DNA from: Didymodactylos carnosus
Lineage: Eukaryota; Rotifera; Eurotatoria; Philodinida; Philodinidae
NCBI GenBank assembly: GCA_905250885.1
Contig: CAJNOQ010000113.1
Span: 1 to 64,000, forward strand
DNA length: 64,000 nucleotides
Reading direction: 5' to 3'
This document shows, piece after piece, positions 1 to 28,311 of the stretch. The translations under genes were made by a program, and so were the position numbers. Below the pieces are notes generated by a model, which did not search any database, was not told the DNA's origin, and saw only the letters and a program-made list of their open reading frames with translations. Positions within the stretch are counted from its first letter, which is position 1. Each line of letters starts with the position of its first letter.

Positions 1-1
1 A

Positions 2-236
2 CATAAAGGAAATAAAAATGAATCACTGAGACTAATATCGTTGCGAAATCTTTGTATTCCGGATAAATATGAAAAATTGCGTACAGGAGAAACTTTCTTA
101 CAAGTTCAAAGTTCAGGTAAGAGAAAATCTTTCGATTTTCTTATTCTTAACTGCGTTAATTTCCCGTTCAGGATATGTAGTACTCGTGCCAGAACACGGG
201 CTTCGTTCTTGTTTAATGCTACAGAAGTCCATGTAA
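2..236 (+). CDS. 3' end of an unrecognised gene (partial)
   Basis: The reading frame is open from the window's left edge. A first exon (to 116) ends at a GT donor, a 55-nt intron runs 117-171, and a second exon (172-236) ends in TAA. The visible C-terminus includes LRNLCIPDKYEKLRTGETFL and then GYVVLVPEHGLRSCLML. The intron has a clean gtaagag donor and a cccgttcag acceptor, and the joined frame stays open, which supports real coding sequence. I do not recognise the family, and most of the protein lies outside the window. It could also be a decayed gene. Confidence 0.4.
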
Positions 237-374
237 CGGCAACTTTAAAGTTGCACCAACGTCACAGGCCGGTGGAAAACCTTTTTACAGAATTCTTCTC
301 ATTTTTCGGTCTATTCCATAATAAACTATTACCATTCGCGTTTGTCTTTTTTTAATGGAAAATCGAAAAAAAAT

Positions 375-530
375 AGGCACCCAAATAAGACGCACTAAAC
401 TATGACACACTAAAATGAGAATGCACCCAAATGAAACACGCTAAAATGGGAACGCACTCAGATGAGACGCGCTAAAAAAACACGCACTAAAATGCAACGC
501 ACTCATGTAATGCAACGCGAATGTAATGAA
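375..530. repeat. degenerate short tandem repeat, GCACYCAAATGARACGC-type units
   Basis: Imperfect copies of a roughly 17-30 nt unit follow one another: GCACCCAAATAAGACGCACT, GCACCCAAATGAAACACGCT, GCACTCAGATGAGACGCGCT, then shorter forms built on CGCACTAAAATGCAACGCAC and GCACTCATGTAATGCAACGC. Unit length shrinks to the right, as in a decaying or slippage-grown satellite. No coding frame runs through it. Confidence 0.6.
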
Positions 531-2166
531 GGGTACAGAGGAAAAAACGTAGGGACGTCATCTACTACGGCTCATCAATTTCTCAATAATTTAACTTTCA
601 CGTTATTGAAAAAGTGACCGCTGCACCATATTATTGTTAATATAGTGTACTAATTCACAAATCGAGTTATTAAAATATTATTAAGGGATTCCTACATGTG
701 ATATTTTAGTTTGTCAAATAAAATCGAAATTGGTCAGTTACATGAAGTATGGATGGATGAAAAATAACAACTTGCTACTCTGAAAGCGACATGTCATTAT
801 AAGATGGATTTTCGATTTCTTATCTAAAATAAAGAAAAAAATATATAACTGATTCGAGTGAGATACTAAAGTGATTATCTCATGGCTTCTAAATTATCTA
901 GCAGTTGGAAACCAAAACAACTGTGAAGCAATGGCTAGTGGAAACAGCTCTTCTATTACGCTTCCCACGCTTAGCTGCATTGGAGTTTCCAAAGGATATT
1001 TTGATGAAAGAATTAGAATAGATGGTGGTGACCAGTATTGGGTATATATATCGTTTGTTCAAATGGTCAAATTTTGTCTAAATAATAAATCCCACTAACT
1101 TATTTTAAAGAATAATATTTAGATAAGTTCACAGATAGAACTTAGTGAAAAACCCACAAAAACCGGTATGGTGCTGTATGTTATTTATAATTCTGACTAT
1201 ATTCAGATTGATCTCTAACGAAGACATCAAAGAAGAGGCATTAGGACTTGTTGTTTAGTCTAATTAACCTAGTTTTCTTGACAATGCCGATAAAATCAAG
1301 ATGAAACGACTTTATGTAAGTTGAATACGAATACTTAGTTTTGAACTGATCTTTCAAGCTAAGTTCATATGTTCGAACCTCTATTCTTACAAAATTGATC
1401 TGGTGTTTTTCGATAGTCATACTTTAGATTACTATCCATTCTGTTTGAACTCTGACGCTTATTAGAATAATTCGATCCCTCTTGAATGAGGAGATTTCAG
1501 CAACTTAGCTTTAAACTTACCCGGATACATCATCTTTCTCCACGGTAGTTCAAGCTACTCAGTCGTACATCACAAAGCTGTTACCAGCATTGCACAGTTA
1601 TTTATACTGAAATTATTGAGGAACTAGAATATTGTCGTGTTTTACACTTCGAATTGAAATCGACAAGAATACTTCTGTGAAAGCTAGCGGACATACTACC
1701 ATCCAGTATGAATAGAGCACATATTATTCAATTGAATAACAGATTGAAAATAAGTACTTAATCAAACAGGGAAAATAATAACGTTTGATTCAAGACAGAA
1801 CACATCATCAAATACTAATTTCCATGAAGAATAATGCTGCACGGTTAATAATTCATCAAAATAATTTGTTAGTTCATCAGATTATCGTAGAAATTTAAAT
1901 TTGAATTACAAACGAATTACACTCTTTAACCTGTCTTTTACTTGCTACTGCTAAGGAATCAATACTTTCAACTGTAAATCTATCATTAAAACCTAATTTT
2001 TTCGTCAAATTTTCCTCAAATACGATACAAAATCATCTTATACTTGCCACCTCAAGGAATCAATAAGTACTAAAAAAGAGTAATTGATCTGGAGATAACA
2101 ATTCATTTTATTACAGCCATCTGAGAAAAAGATGAACAAAAGATATAACAACAAATTAGAGAAAAA
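531..2166. other. intergenic, nothing recognised
   Basis: AT-rich sequence with only short chance reading frames. The longest, at 871-1098, has no homology that I recognise and no supporting splice sites. The last part presumably holds the 3' untranslated region of the minus-strand NHP2 gene. Confidence 0.5.
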
Positions 2167-2670
2167 CTATGATAGGGTTTTAATTTTTTCTACACATTCA
2201 TCGAACAAATCTTTATAATCTTCATGTGTACGTATTAATAGTAAACATGCTGTTCTATTAGCACTAACAGCACTGCCCAAATCTTCTTTGGATGGTACAT
2301 AAACATAGGGTATATTTGCTTCTTCACACACAACAGGCATATGAGAATAAATATCAATCGGTGTTACATTTCCAGCGAAAACAACCAAACCTTTTTCACC
2401 ACGTCGAATATATTTTTGTGTCTCTCGCAACCCTAGACGTAAATAATTTTTATGTTTTGAGGCTTGCTTAATACATTTAAATAACTTCTTAGCTACTTTT
2501 TTCGAGGCCACCGGATTTGCTATGGGATTCATGAATTGGAATTTATCTTCATATGATCGACCATTCTCTTCTTTATTATCATCTTCTTTAATTGTGGTAT
2601 TAGCAGGAAGTGTATCCATATCTTCGCCGTCATCTTTATTTTCACTTTTTGTGCGCTTTTTTTCCTTCAT
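2167..2670 (-). CDS. NHP2: H/ACA ribonucleoprotein subunit NHP2 (L7Ae family)
   Basis: A single-exon gene of 167 codons. NHP2 is the L7Ae-fold subunit of H/ACA snoRNPs, which pseudouridylate rRNA in the nucleolus and stabilise telomerase RNA. An acidic and lysine-rich N-terminal 50 residues precedes the conserved core: NPIANPVASKK, then KLFKCIKQASKHKNYLRLG, GEKGLVVFAGNVTPIDIYSH, MPVVCEEANIPYVYVPSKED, LGSAVSANRTACLL. These match animal NHP2 block for block, including the LxxGxxEVxK-like RNA-binding helix (here LGLRETQKYIRRGEKG). I start at the ATG at 2670 because upstream in-frame sequence has only a TTG and runs into a duplicated 14-bp stretch. The N-terminal extension is longer than in human NHP2. 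No introns, unlike its neighbours. Confidence 0.95.
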   Translation of the reverse strand: MKEKKRTKSENKDDGEDMDTLPANTTIKEDDNKEENGRSYEDKFQFMNPIANPVASKKVAKKLFKCIKQASKHKNYLRLGLRETQKYIRRGEKGLVVFAGNVTPIDIYSHMPVVCEEANIPYVYVPSKEDLGSAVSANRTACLLLIRTHEDYKDLFDECVEKIKTLS

Positions 2671-2675
2671 TCTTC

Positions 2676-2712
2676 TTCTTTCAAAACAATTAGTACAAAA
2701 CAATTAGTACAA
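2676..2712. repeat. 14-bp tandem duplication just upstream of NHP2
   Basis: CAAAACAATTAGTA occurs twice in direct succession and is followed by a partial third start (CAAAATAT). It lies immediately before the NHP2 start codon (gene on the minus strand), in its 5' leader. Confidence 0.75.
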
Positions 2713-3563
2713 AATATCTAGAACAAAAGTCAGAGGAGATATATATGATTTGCAAGATGATTAGAATAAACTCCACGATGGAAAAGTTGCAGCTGTTGAT
2801 CAGTATAGTTCAGCTCTTTCAATCTTAGAGTGAGAAAAGTTGGATATCTTCAGGGTTTCGAAGATTCAAGTTGACAGAAAAGAACGTCATCTGTTTAGCG
2901 ATTATCGATCCGTAGTTATAGGTCTTTGAATGAGTGACGAGAGGATAAGTGATAGATAAAAACGTTCCATAGTCGTAAAGCAGACGTTGCATTGAGCAGT
3001 GACGGATACTTTTAACGAAGAAGATCATTCATTTGAACAAAGTACACAGACACTTTGAAAGTGAGTGTACACTGCTGTTAGCAGAAGGAAAACAAAAACG
3101 ACCGAATGCAGTTTTGTTCATCTTGACTGTTATACGTTGTTGACTCGTTCATACATGTTTAGATAAAAAGTCCAGGTAAACTATAGAAGCCAATCAGCAT
3201 AGAAGCCAGTATTAAAGTACTTGATCGGCAAAGCGACATAGGGAAGGTTATTTAACACTTTTTCACTGGCGATCCACATTCTCTCCATGTAAATTTTTGT
3301 TCCATGTTCATTAATTTTCATATTAGTGCACTTATTCCTTTCATTTCGCGATCGCTTTTCCCAATTTAGAGAAGCTAATACTGGTCTTGAGCTTTACATC
3401 TAACGACTAGTAGTGGATTAATAGTCCCATTGCCTTTTTGTCTTGGTTTCTAGTGCGCTTTTTCTCAGCACTTTTCCCATACAAAGCAAACTAAATATTT
3501 TCTTAGTACTCTGTCTCCCTGTAAACAAAGTTTGAGCATTATTTTATTTACTTTAGGTTAAAA
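2713..3563. other. intergenic between divergent genes; likely shared promoter region
   Basis: It lies between the 5' end of NHP2 (minus) and the 5' end of the plus-strand gene starting at 3564. An acceptor-like ttactttag sits just before that start codon (about 3555), suggesting a spliced 5' leader. No promoter motif could be named with confidence. Confidence 0.45.
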
Positions 3564-4588
3564 ATGCCTAGAAAGAAAAAGCGTCTACTGTTCGTGAAAC
3601 GAAAAAATCATACTGGTGTGAATAATTCTGGTATCAGAAAAATGAATTCTAAACAACCAGTAGTGCGCGTTGTTGATTTTCTTTCCAATCCGTTCAATAT
3701 TCCATTTAATATCAAAGATTATATCATTGTTGACACAACTATTGATGATGAATTGATGAACAATAACAATTCTACGATAATCAATTCTGAAAATCGTCTT
3801 GATGGTATAAACGGTTTCATGAAACGTAAACTTTAATAAAACGTCTTTTTCTTTTAGAAAAAAATACTATGACTGTCGAGGATGCATCAAAATTCAAACA
3901 AAAATCTCAACCGGATAGTGCGACATCGCTGAATGAATTATTTAGTGTCAAGAAAACGCTGAACCGTCTACCACACACTGAAAATACCCAAAGTAGGGCA
4001 GTTCTCCTCGAGGTGTTCAATTCAACTTATCAATTGATTTGATTTAGCTAACAATCATGTTGAACTGAACGGAATGGAAAAGAATATCAATGAAAAAGAA
4101 GTATGTGTAAATAAATTTTCTTTTTATGGATTCGTTGTTCTTCCAGTGAGCATCTGCGATCGTTTAAAAGAGTAAATAATGAAACACATAGCTCTTATTA
4201 CTCAGAAACTGGTCATAAATTAACGTATTTGATTAAGACAGTTGTATCAACAACATGTACTCGAAATAAACCGTCTGTGATTGATCATTGAGAAAATCCA
4301 AAGTTTTCTTACATTTTCATTTGTGAAAGAATGATCAACAGAAATGTACAAACTTTCTAATTTTAGCCTGAGACTCAACCGTCATCATCAGCAACGGCAT
4401 ATACGCAAGGTACAAAATCGTACACATCCACTGACAATAAAAGTGCACACATAGTTGTCGACGATGACACCGCTACAGAATCAACTACCACCATACCCAC
4501 CACTATATCTTCGCATGTGATTATCATTAATAATACAAATCAAATTAATAATACTTATAACAATTCAATTGTATATCTTCAACAATAA
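3564..4588 (+). CDS. unrecognised small multi-exon gene
   Basis: The first exon (3564-3825) starts ATG and encodes a very basic N-terminus, MPRKKKRLLFVKRKNHTG, which could act as a nuclear localisation signal. A GT-AG intron of only 32 nt (3826-3857) joins in frame to 3858-3992. A second intron leads to 4048-4100 (NNHVELNGMEKNINEKE). The last exon, 4367-4588, is Ser/Thr-rich, then Asn-rich, and ends in TAA. The stretch 4101-4366 can be one intron or can hold a further exon beginning near 4152; both keep the frame. Composition is disordered and low-complexity, and I recognise no domain. Exon boundaries are hand-picked, so the gene is plausible but unproven. Confidence 0.45.
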
Positions 4589-6265
4589 TTCCAATATATA
4601 TATTATTACATTTGTTAGTGTATTTTCATATACTTTTGGTGTTTTACATTTTTTCTATCAAACATCCAATTTTGTATTTGTCGCTCTTTTTGTTTTGTTT
4701 GATAGTTGCTAAAAAATGTGTTTTTCGAATGTAGAGATAATAGGGCTTTTCTCTATTAGAGCAGATAGAATCTCACCTTTTTTCTTACTTAACCGATCAA
4801 AAAACTGAATGATACAGAAATTAATGATTTTTATGTTGAGCAAATATCATTTTGCTTCGTATGTAATGCATTGAATGTACTTTTTTTCGAAAATGAAAGA
4901 ATGAATACTCAGTGTATATGACAACTATTTCTTTCAAATATGCGGAGAAACAAATGATTTTATGAGTATTACAATGAGGTTTGCATCAAATTTTATTGTA
5001 CAATTATTTTTCTCATTAAATGCTAATAATTCTCAGTTTATTGATTACGTTCAGTTGTGTAATTTAGAAAATGAGTTGCGGTAGTTAGACTCGATAACAA
5101 CATGCAGAAGGTGGCGTTTTATTCAATTTGTGGTGTGCAAGAACATTTATGATCGTCCGAAACTAAGCTACGAAACATTATTGCTTTATACGCTTAGTTG
5201 AGTACACGCATATTGTAGTTCGTAAATATGGTAAGGTGAATTAATATTAAACTCTTTCGATGTTTGGTGACAGAAAAACGTCGAAGCACTTGGAGGGCTA
5301 ACACGGATAACTGCAATTCGAAATACTATATATCGAACAGTATATTCTATTAAAAGCAATTTGGTGTACATATACGTAGTTTGGGGACGAAATATCACTA
5401 ATTCCGTGTCACGATTTTCAGGTAACGACAAGAAACTTTCACGATTATTGAAAAAGTTTCAGATAAGCACTTTTCTCGATTGCCCTTTTTGTAAGACATT
5501 TCCGTGTATTTTTTCGCCTTTCTGTATATTCTGTATAGGACGGCAAATAGTATCTCCTTAAGAATTTTTCACACAGTAAGGCGTATATCAAGCCCTAATA
5601 CATTGCTGTATCTATTGCGAGGTTAGGTTGAGTCTGCATGTGTATTAAATAGGGAAAACAATGTCGAATATAGGCATATTTATGCTTTAAATGAAGCTGA
5701 GCTTATGAACTATCAACAATAAGATTAAAAAAGAAACTATTTAAAGCGGCTCCTCCCACCTCTAGAAATTTAATTGATCGTCCAGAATTAGTTTCGAGAT
5801 AAATGCCTACCGAGTGAAGTAGAATGAGGAGCACTGGCACAAAGTAGATATGCTGGCAGTATAAGAAGGTTGAACCACCATAAGCAATAAGTAAAGAGCT
5901 TCTAATTGTATGTGAGTTTTATCAAACTAAAACTATTTACCAGTCTGTCATATTCTGCAGATTCTGCTAATACGTCTGAATCATACGTCAAGGCATTATT
6001 CTATACTACAATCAGAACAGAAAAACGGATAGCTTTAACTATTGAGTTGTACACACCACGACTCATGCTCGTATAGTCTTTCTTCCTTTTTGTCCGAAAA
6101 AAAGTATGTGAAATACATTGAAGTTCTTTTATTCTCTTTTGATTTTTAATGAATGCGTAAAATGTTGATCTATTTAATAATCCAGAACTTCTATTTTTCC
6201 ACTGATTCTTTCTTAAAATTCATGATTTTCACTCTTTTTTTGTATTAATTCCACAAATATTTCAG
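4589..6265. other. intergenic, nothing recognised
   Basis: AT-rich. Reading frames at 5186-5431 and 5361-5561 overlap on opposite strands and look like chance. No inverted repeat or known motif stood out. Confidence 0.5.
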
Positions 6266-8649
6266 CGAAAAAAGCAGTTCTAATCGAAAATTTATCTTTT
6301 CCTCGTCTAAACGAACTTTATCTTCAGTAGGTTTTGAAACTGGTTCTAAATCGCATACCACCATGCTAAATAATGCCATGGGGATTGTCGAAGAGCCGAC
6401 TTACCTTTCATTTGTCCATCCATCCACAATTACTGAGGAAAGGAAAAAGATTAAAAAATAATTATTTTTTTGAATAATTTTCACAATAAATGTACACCAG
6501 TGGCTACGAGCATTTATCGAGGCTCCACAAAAGCAAGTATGTCTAGAACCTTATTTCCTTCTTTACTCGATCTTAACACATTACTGATAGCAGAAGATGA
6601 TTTCAGAGTCATATATTCATATTTTGACCCCATAAAAATATTTTCTAAAATATTCAAGTTGGGTATTAACAAAAGTGTTATTGTTAGACGTCTAGAATAA
6701 AGGTCTGCGGGACAGTCCCGGTCTCATCCGGGTCCCGTGGGACTTTTTACGGGCCCGAGACCTAGAGGTCTGCTGGACGGTCCCGGTCCTGCGGGATTGT
6801 TCCGGTTCCGTGGAACTTTTAATAGGACCGCGATCAGGTTTTTTTGAAAATAGTCTTGTATGCAGTTAAAAAATTTCTTTGAAAAAATATTAATGGGACC
6901 ACGGGACCGGGACCAAAACTGAGTTCTTTCCACGGGACCGGGATCGGGACCAAAAACGTTTGGTCCCGCAGATCTCTAGTCTAGAATCTTCATTCCAACA
7001 ACAAATCACCGAAAAGCATATTTCCATCAAGAAAACAATATTGAAAATTAATCAAGGTGATAATGGTAGAATTATTGATAATAATGAGACCGCATTTAAA
7101 AGTAATAGTTATATTTATAAAGTACGTAAGGCTAACAACTGAAAGGCTTTATATTTTATTCAATTTCGTTTTCTTCCTTATATTAAGGGATGTTTTGATG
7201 TAATAGAAAAAGTAGCATCAGAATGGTATGATAAATTCGAAAATGATATCATTAAAACATTTAATATAAAGAAAGTCGATGATGAAATATTCCGTGACAA
7301 ACATTTGTTTCTTGATTGGGTAAGAAAAAAGTTAGAAAATTATGTTGTTAAAGTAGCTGATACACAATCTTTAACCAATACCAATCAGATCGAAGAATTT
7401 ATATACAAAATAAAAAGTCGAATGGAACCATACATTGCTGATACAAATATTTTAGACGATATACTTAATATATTACGAGAACAACTCAATTACCTCCATT
7501 CTGAAGTTCAATGTCATTCGAAGATGTTATTAGAATTTCAAGAGAGCAATCGAATGCTTCTGAATGAAAAGTATTTGAATGCAGCAAGAAATTTATCATA
7601 CGATCTAAATCTATGATGTACAGGCATTACACAATACTACCAATTATTCAGCACGTTTATCCGAGCTTAAAATATTGGAGTGATTTTACAAACAAATTAG
7701 CTGTATTAAAAGATGCTGCATTTCAGAAATTCAGTAAGTCTTCAAAGTAAAAATATATATTCTCTTTTTATAAACATAGTTTTCTAAGTTAACTCCTATT
7801 TAATATTCATTTGTGTCTATCGAAATGAGTGAAAGAACGATACAGATTGCAGAAATTTCCTAATTTTGGGTAGAATATGGATCGAGTTTTTCGACACAAT
7901 TCTGTACGAGATACGGAAGTTTTAAAATTCATAATAAACTGATGGTTTTCATGTTTTGCGATGAAATAACGTAAAATGTTACCTGTAAAGTAGAGCGGGT
8001 GATTATTTAGTAGATTCTGCTGTAAAGTAAATTAAATATTTTTCTATGTATCTATCAACGATAGATCAAAATCAAATCATTTTAGAAGTTAAGTGTGGAC
8101 CTTTTCTCGCAGGAATGAAAATGAGTAATAAATTCGCATGCTTCGGGAATTTGTATTATTGAAGAAAGAAACTATGAGATATCGTTTGTAAGTGGTAAAA
8201 TTTAGAAGTCTATTTTACGCTGAAACTAGAAATGTGATGAATGTCCGTTACCTTGTCGTTTTCATACGTCTAAACTAGGATCAAAGAAAAGTATTATAAA
8301 CGACTCATAGAGAGATCAATTATGGTTATATTATTTTTTTATAGATCAACAACAACAGAAGCAAATTACTTATGAAGATATATATGAAGATGAAGATATT
8401 CAGAAATTTGTTTCAAAAATTAATAAAGAGCTACCAAATGGCGTCCATATATTGTCATTTCAAGAAATGATTAAACAACGAAATCTTGAAATTCATGTTG
8501 GTTATACCGACATAATAGATCAGCGAAATTTATTAAACAAATGTAAACAGTTTGATTTTGATGACTATAGATATGGCACAATGATCAGAACAATATTGTC
8601 CCAACTGGAAATAAAAGAAAAAAATCATGAACTAAAATCTATTAGATGA
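6266..8649 (+). pseudogene. unrecognised helical-protein gene interrupted by a MITE
   Basis: Coding-like pieces run 6266-6459 and about 6502-6697, then continue after the insertion at 6987 and on through exons at about 7192-7570, 7624-7733 and 8345-8649 (stop). The intron 7571-7623 (53 nt, gtattt..tgtacag) and the 611-nt intron 7734-8344 both preserve the frame. Downstream product is rich in long amphipathic helices, for example WVRKKLENYVVKVADTQSLT and ILREQLNYLHSEVQCHSKML, suggesting a coiled-coil protein. No domain is recognised. The coding frame on the left of the hAT-type insertion (ending ...VIVRRLE) resumes in the same frame on its right (LESSFQQQITE), so the insertion hit an exon and now introduces a stop. 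A downstream start could still yield a shortened product. Exons left of the insertion are uncertain. Confidence 0.45.
6690..6986. mobile_element. hAT-type MITE with 8-bp target duplication
   Basis: An element of 281 bp (6698-6978) is flanked by identical 8-bp copies of GTCTAGAA (6690-6697 and 6979-6986). Its ends are inverted repeats: left TAAAGGTCTGCGGGAC, right (reverse complement) TAGAGATCTGCGGGAC, 14 of 16 matching. The 8-bp duplication and TARAG-type ends are typical of hAT superfamily transposons. It carries no transposase, so it must have been moved in trans. Inside are repeated GGGACC/GGTCCC tracts and a second copy of the end sequence near 6768 (TAGAGGTCTGCTGGAC), as if two ends were nested. 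It is far richer in GC than its surroundings. The intact duplication points to a fairly recent insertion. Confidence 0.85.
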
Positions 8650-9774
8650 AAACAGCTTATGTCTCTGTTAAAGTTTTGTTGTTTTTATTGTAAATAACAG
8701 TAAAGAGTGATAATGATTAAAGAAAAACTCTCACTATTTTATCAATTCTCCATCAAATATTTAACTTCATCGTGGAAGGTTTTACGGAAACGCCATTTGT
8801 TTCGTTTTTCTGACTGTTTTAAGCATAGTTCATAAGTAAACTGGCAGCTAAAGATAATTGGGTGAACCATCAGAAAGTCCATCAATAGTAGTGATTAAAT
8901 TTAAATTTTCCCTTTATTTGTTATGTATCAGTGGCGGTGAAGAGGAAACTTTTTTCTTGCGTTCTATCTCCAGTATCTGCGGTAACCGGGGCTGTTTTAA
9001 ATACAGTAAATAATTGAGGAATGTCAAAGCTATGTATATATTCATATCCACGTCATATATTTTACTTTTACAGGAAAAAACAGATTATTTTTACTGTTAC
9101 TTGCTTCTTTTTTAGATTATCGTTACCACATAAATATTTGTGTTGAACATATTTATTGTATCAACATAATAATGACTCCGATATTGTTCATCTGATGGAT
9201 AAAACAACTGGTGGTCTCAAATTATATTCAGCGTCCTATTCTTTCCACTCTCCTCCTTCTTTTCCTTCATAACTAATCGAGCCAGATTTTAATATCTTAT
9301 ATTTCATTTCATATCTGTATTGATTCGAATACGTTTGTGTATACTTATTCAGGAAAGCGCATTTAGTCACATGTATAATATATTTTATTAAACAAGCAAA
9401 TTTAGATGACATCTTTCTTGTAGTTTTTAGATTAACAGGAAAAACGAAAGAAAGATGGTCCACAAAAAAAAAGTAGAAAAAGTAATGGTGAAACTGAAGT
9501 TACTCTTTGTTTTCTCTCGTTCATTATACCATTTTTATATCTAAGATACAACCAATAAATTTAATAAACATTTTATTTCTCTTCTGTGTTGTAATCAGAT
9601 CGTTTTCTCAGTTATGTGTTTAATTTTCAAAAAAAACGAAAGACGTTAAAATAGCTCACATGTAAGGAGAATCTAGAACAACAAATAAATCTGACAAAAT
9701 AAAGTATAAGTAATTTTAACAAATTCATGGAAAAGAATATTAAAAATATTCTGCTGTTTTGACTTTTTTGTCAT

Positions 9775-9943
9775 CTACTTCAATAATTTATCTATTCGTT
9801 CTATTAAATCATCGACTGAGTCAAATAAATTTTCAATAGCAGTTCTCGCTTGACGATCCTGGCATAGTTTTGAGGTCAGTGTCGTCATTGTTCGTCTAAA
9901 AGCAAAACATTCACTAATAATACCGCGTATACGTGGTATACAT
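9775..9943 (-). CDS. orphan C-terminal exon or gene fragment
   Basis: A minus-strand frame ends in TAG at 9775 and is open back to 9943. It encodes RRTMTTLTSKLCQDRQARTA followed by IENLFDSVDDLIERIDKLLK, an amphipathic helical tail with protein-like composition. A possible acceptor (tgcttttag) lies just before RTMTT. I recognise no family and found no matching upstream exon, so this may be a gene remnant. Confidence 0.25.
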
Positions 9944-10598
9944 CATGCCGCAGACGTTCTGCAAAACAGTAGTTAAGAAGCTCATAGAAAGTACTGAAAG
10001 CTGTTTGTATTATTACAAAAGCTTTCTTAAACATGATCATTTATTTGTAAACAACGACAAAAAAAGAGAAGCAAAGAGTCAAGACACAACAATTTGTCAT
10101 GTTTTGGGGAAATTAACTAATTGAATGTGGACACAAGATTAGATAACAAATAAATAGAGAAAGATAGTTAAAACGAGTGGTGCATAAGAAATCAGTTATT
10201 GTAAAGTTTCTATCGTTGCTTTTCACACTACATTTGAAAACTAAACTTTTTCTTTCTTGAAATCTCTATGAAAGGGTGCATAACAGGTTTTATTACAAAG
10301 TGTTACTGTTCAGTAAATTCAGATTTTATTTTAAAATAGTAACTAGGACTATCACAATCTCAAAATATGATCCTTACTCAACAGTTAATGTAGTGCTGGA
10401 TATATTGAAAGTTATATTATAGTAGAATATATGACACGATAATGAATCAGCTGATATAGAAATTCTTCTTCAAGTCAAATTGTTATGAGTTTGTAGATGT
10501 TCTAATTTTGTCCGTTTATCGTTTCACTCAGTCGACTTTCCAATCTATGCGCAGCATACTTGGCATCTATTTTTTCTTTCTTTCTTGTCCCGTTGCAG

Positions 10599-10658
10599 CG
10601 AAATGAATGGATTGCGAAATGGAGTGAACAAAAATCTGTTTCATCACTAGTTGTTCAA
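10599..10658 (+). CDS. orphan 60-nt exon candidate
   Basis: A pyrimidine tract with ttgcag acceptor precedes 20 open codons (RNEWIAKWSEQKSVSSLVVQ) that end at a good gtgagt donor. Both splice signals are strong, but no partner exon was found within reach. It may be chance or a relic. Confidence 0.25.
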
Positions 10659-11429
10659 GTGAGTAGTATCGTTATTCATTGACATTAAATCTCTTCATGG
10701 TGAGAGATACTCAGTTTTATTATATACTCATAAACAAGAGAGATGAAACACATATTTCATAAATAAAGATACATTAAAAAAGTAATTATTTACATAGAAA
10801 GTTAAAATAAATCGATACAATAGGAGAAAACATTGCAGAAGATACATTGCATGTATGAGAATAAGAAATTAAAAGCAGACGGAGAAAATGTAGAAACATT
10901 TTAACTAAGCCTAGTCGAATTGGTTAGAATATGAATAATCAAAGTAATTAAATCAAGTGAAATTAGAAGTTGGAAAAGAGAGAAAGATGAAATAAATATA
11001 GTAAACAAACCGGAATGTAGTACCCGCTTCGTGAAGCAATGAGACAAAATTCGTTGTAATATTAAATTACAAATGGAAGATCAAAGTGGGCTAAATTGTA
11101 AAGAGAACAAATCAGATTAAGGTTGTTTGAAGGTAATAAATTAAGAAAAAGAAAACATCACTGTTTTGTTTTTGATCATGTGTAGTCAAATTAACAGAAA
11201 AAAAGAAAGGTGAGTTAAAAGTTAATATTGCACAAAAAACAAAATATCTGCACTCGTAGAAAAGACAAACATGATGTGATCTACTTTTAGTGAAACATGC
11301 ATTGTAATGTGCGTATAATAAAAGAAATGTGTACAACGTTGTTTTTTAAGAAGAAAATCAAAAACTTCGACTAGATCACAAAAATATTCTCTGCAGAGGA
11401 GCGAGTAAAGGGAAATGTATAGGAAACAC

Positions 11430-28311
<16,882 letters not shown>

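Larger units (their letters stand above)
8650..11429. other. largely non-coding region with two orphan exon-like stretches
   Basis: Between two genes whose 3' ends face each other. Apart from the stretches at 9775-9943 (minus) and 10599-10658 (plus), described separately, I see only AT-rich sequence with chance reading frames. Confidence 0.5.

Noticed and set aside
871-1098. 75-codon plus-strand frame
   Set aside because: No splice signals, no domain, and it starts at a non-ATG codon in AT-rich DNA; length is within chance.
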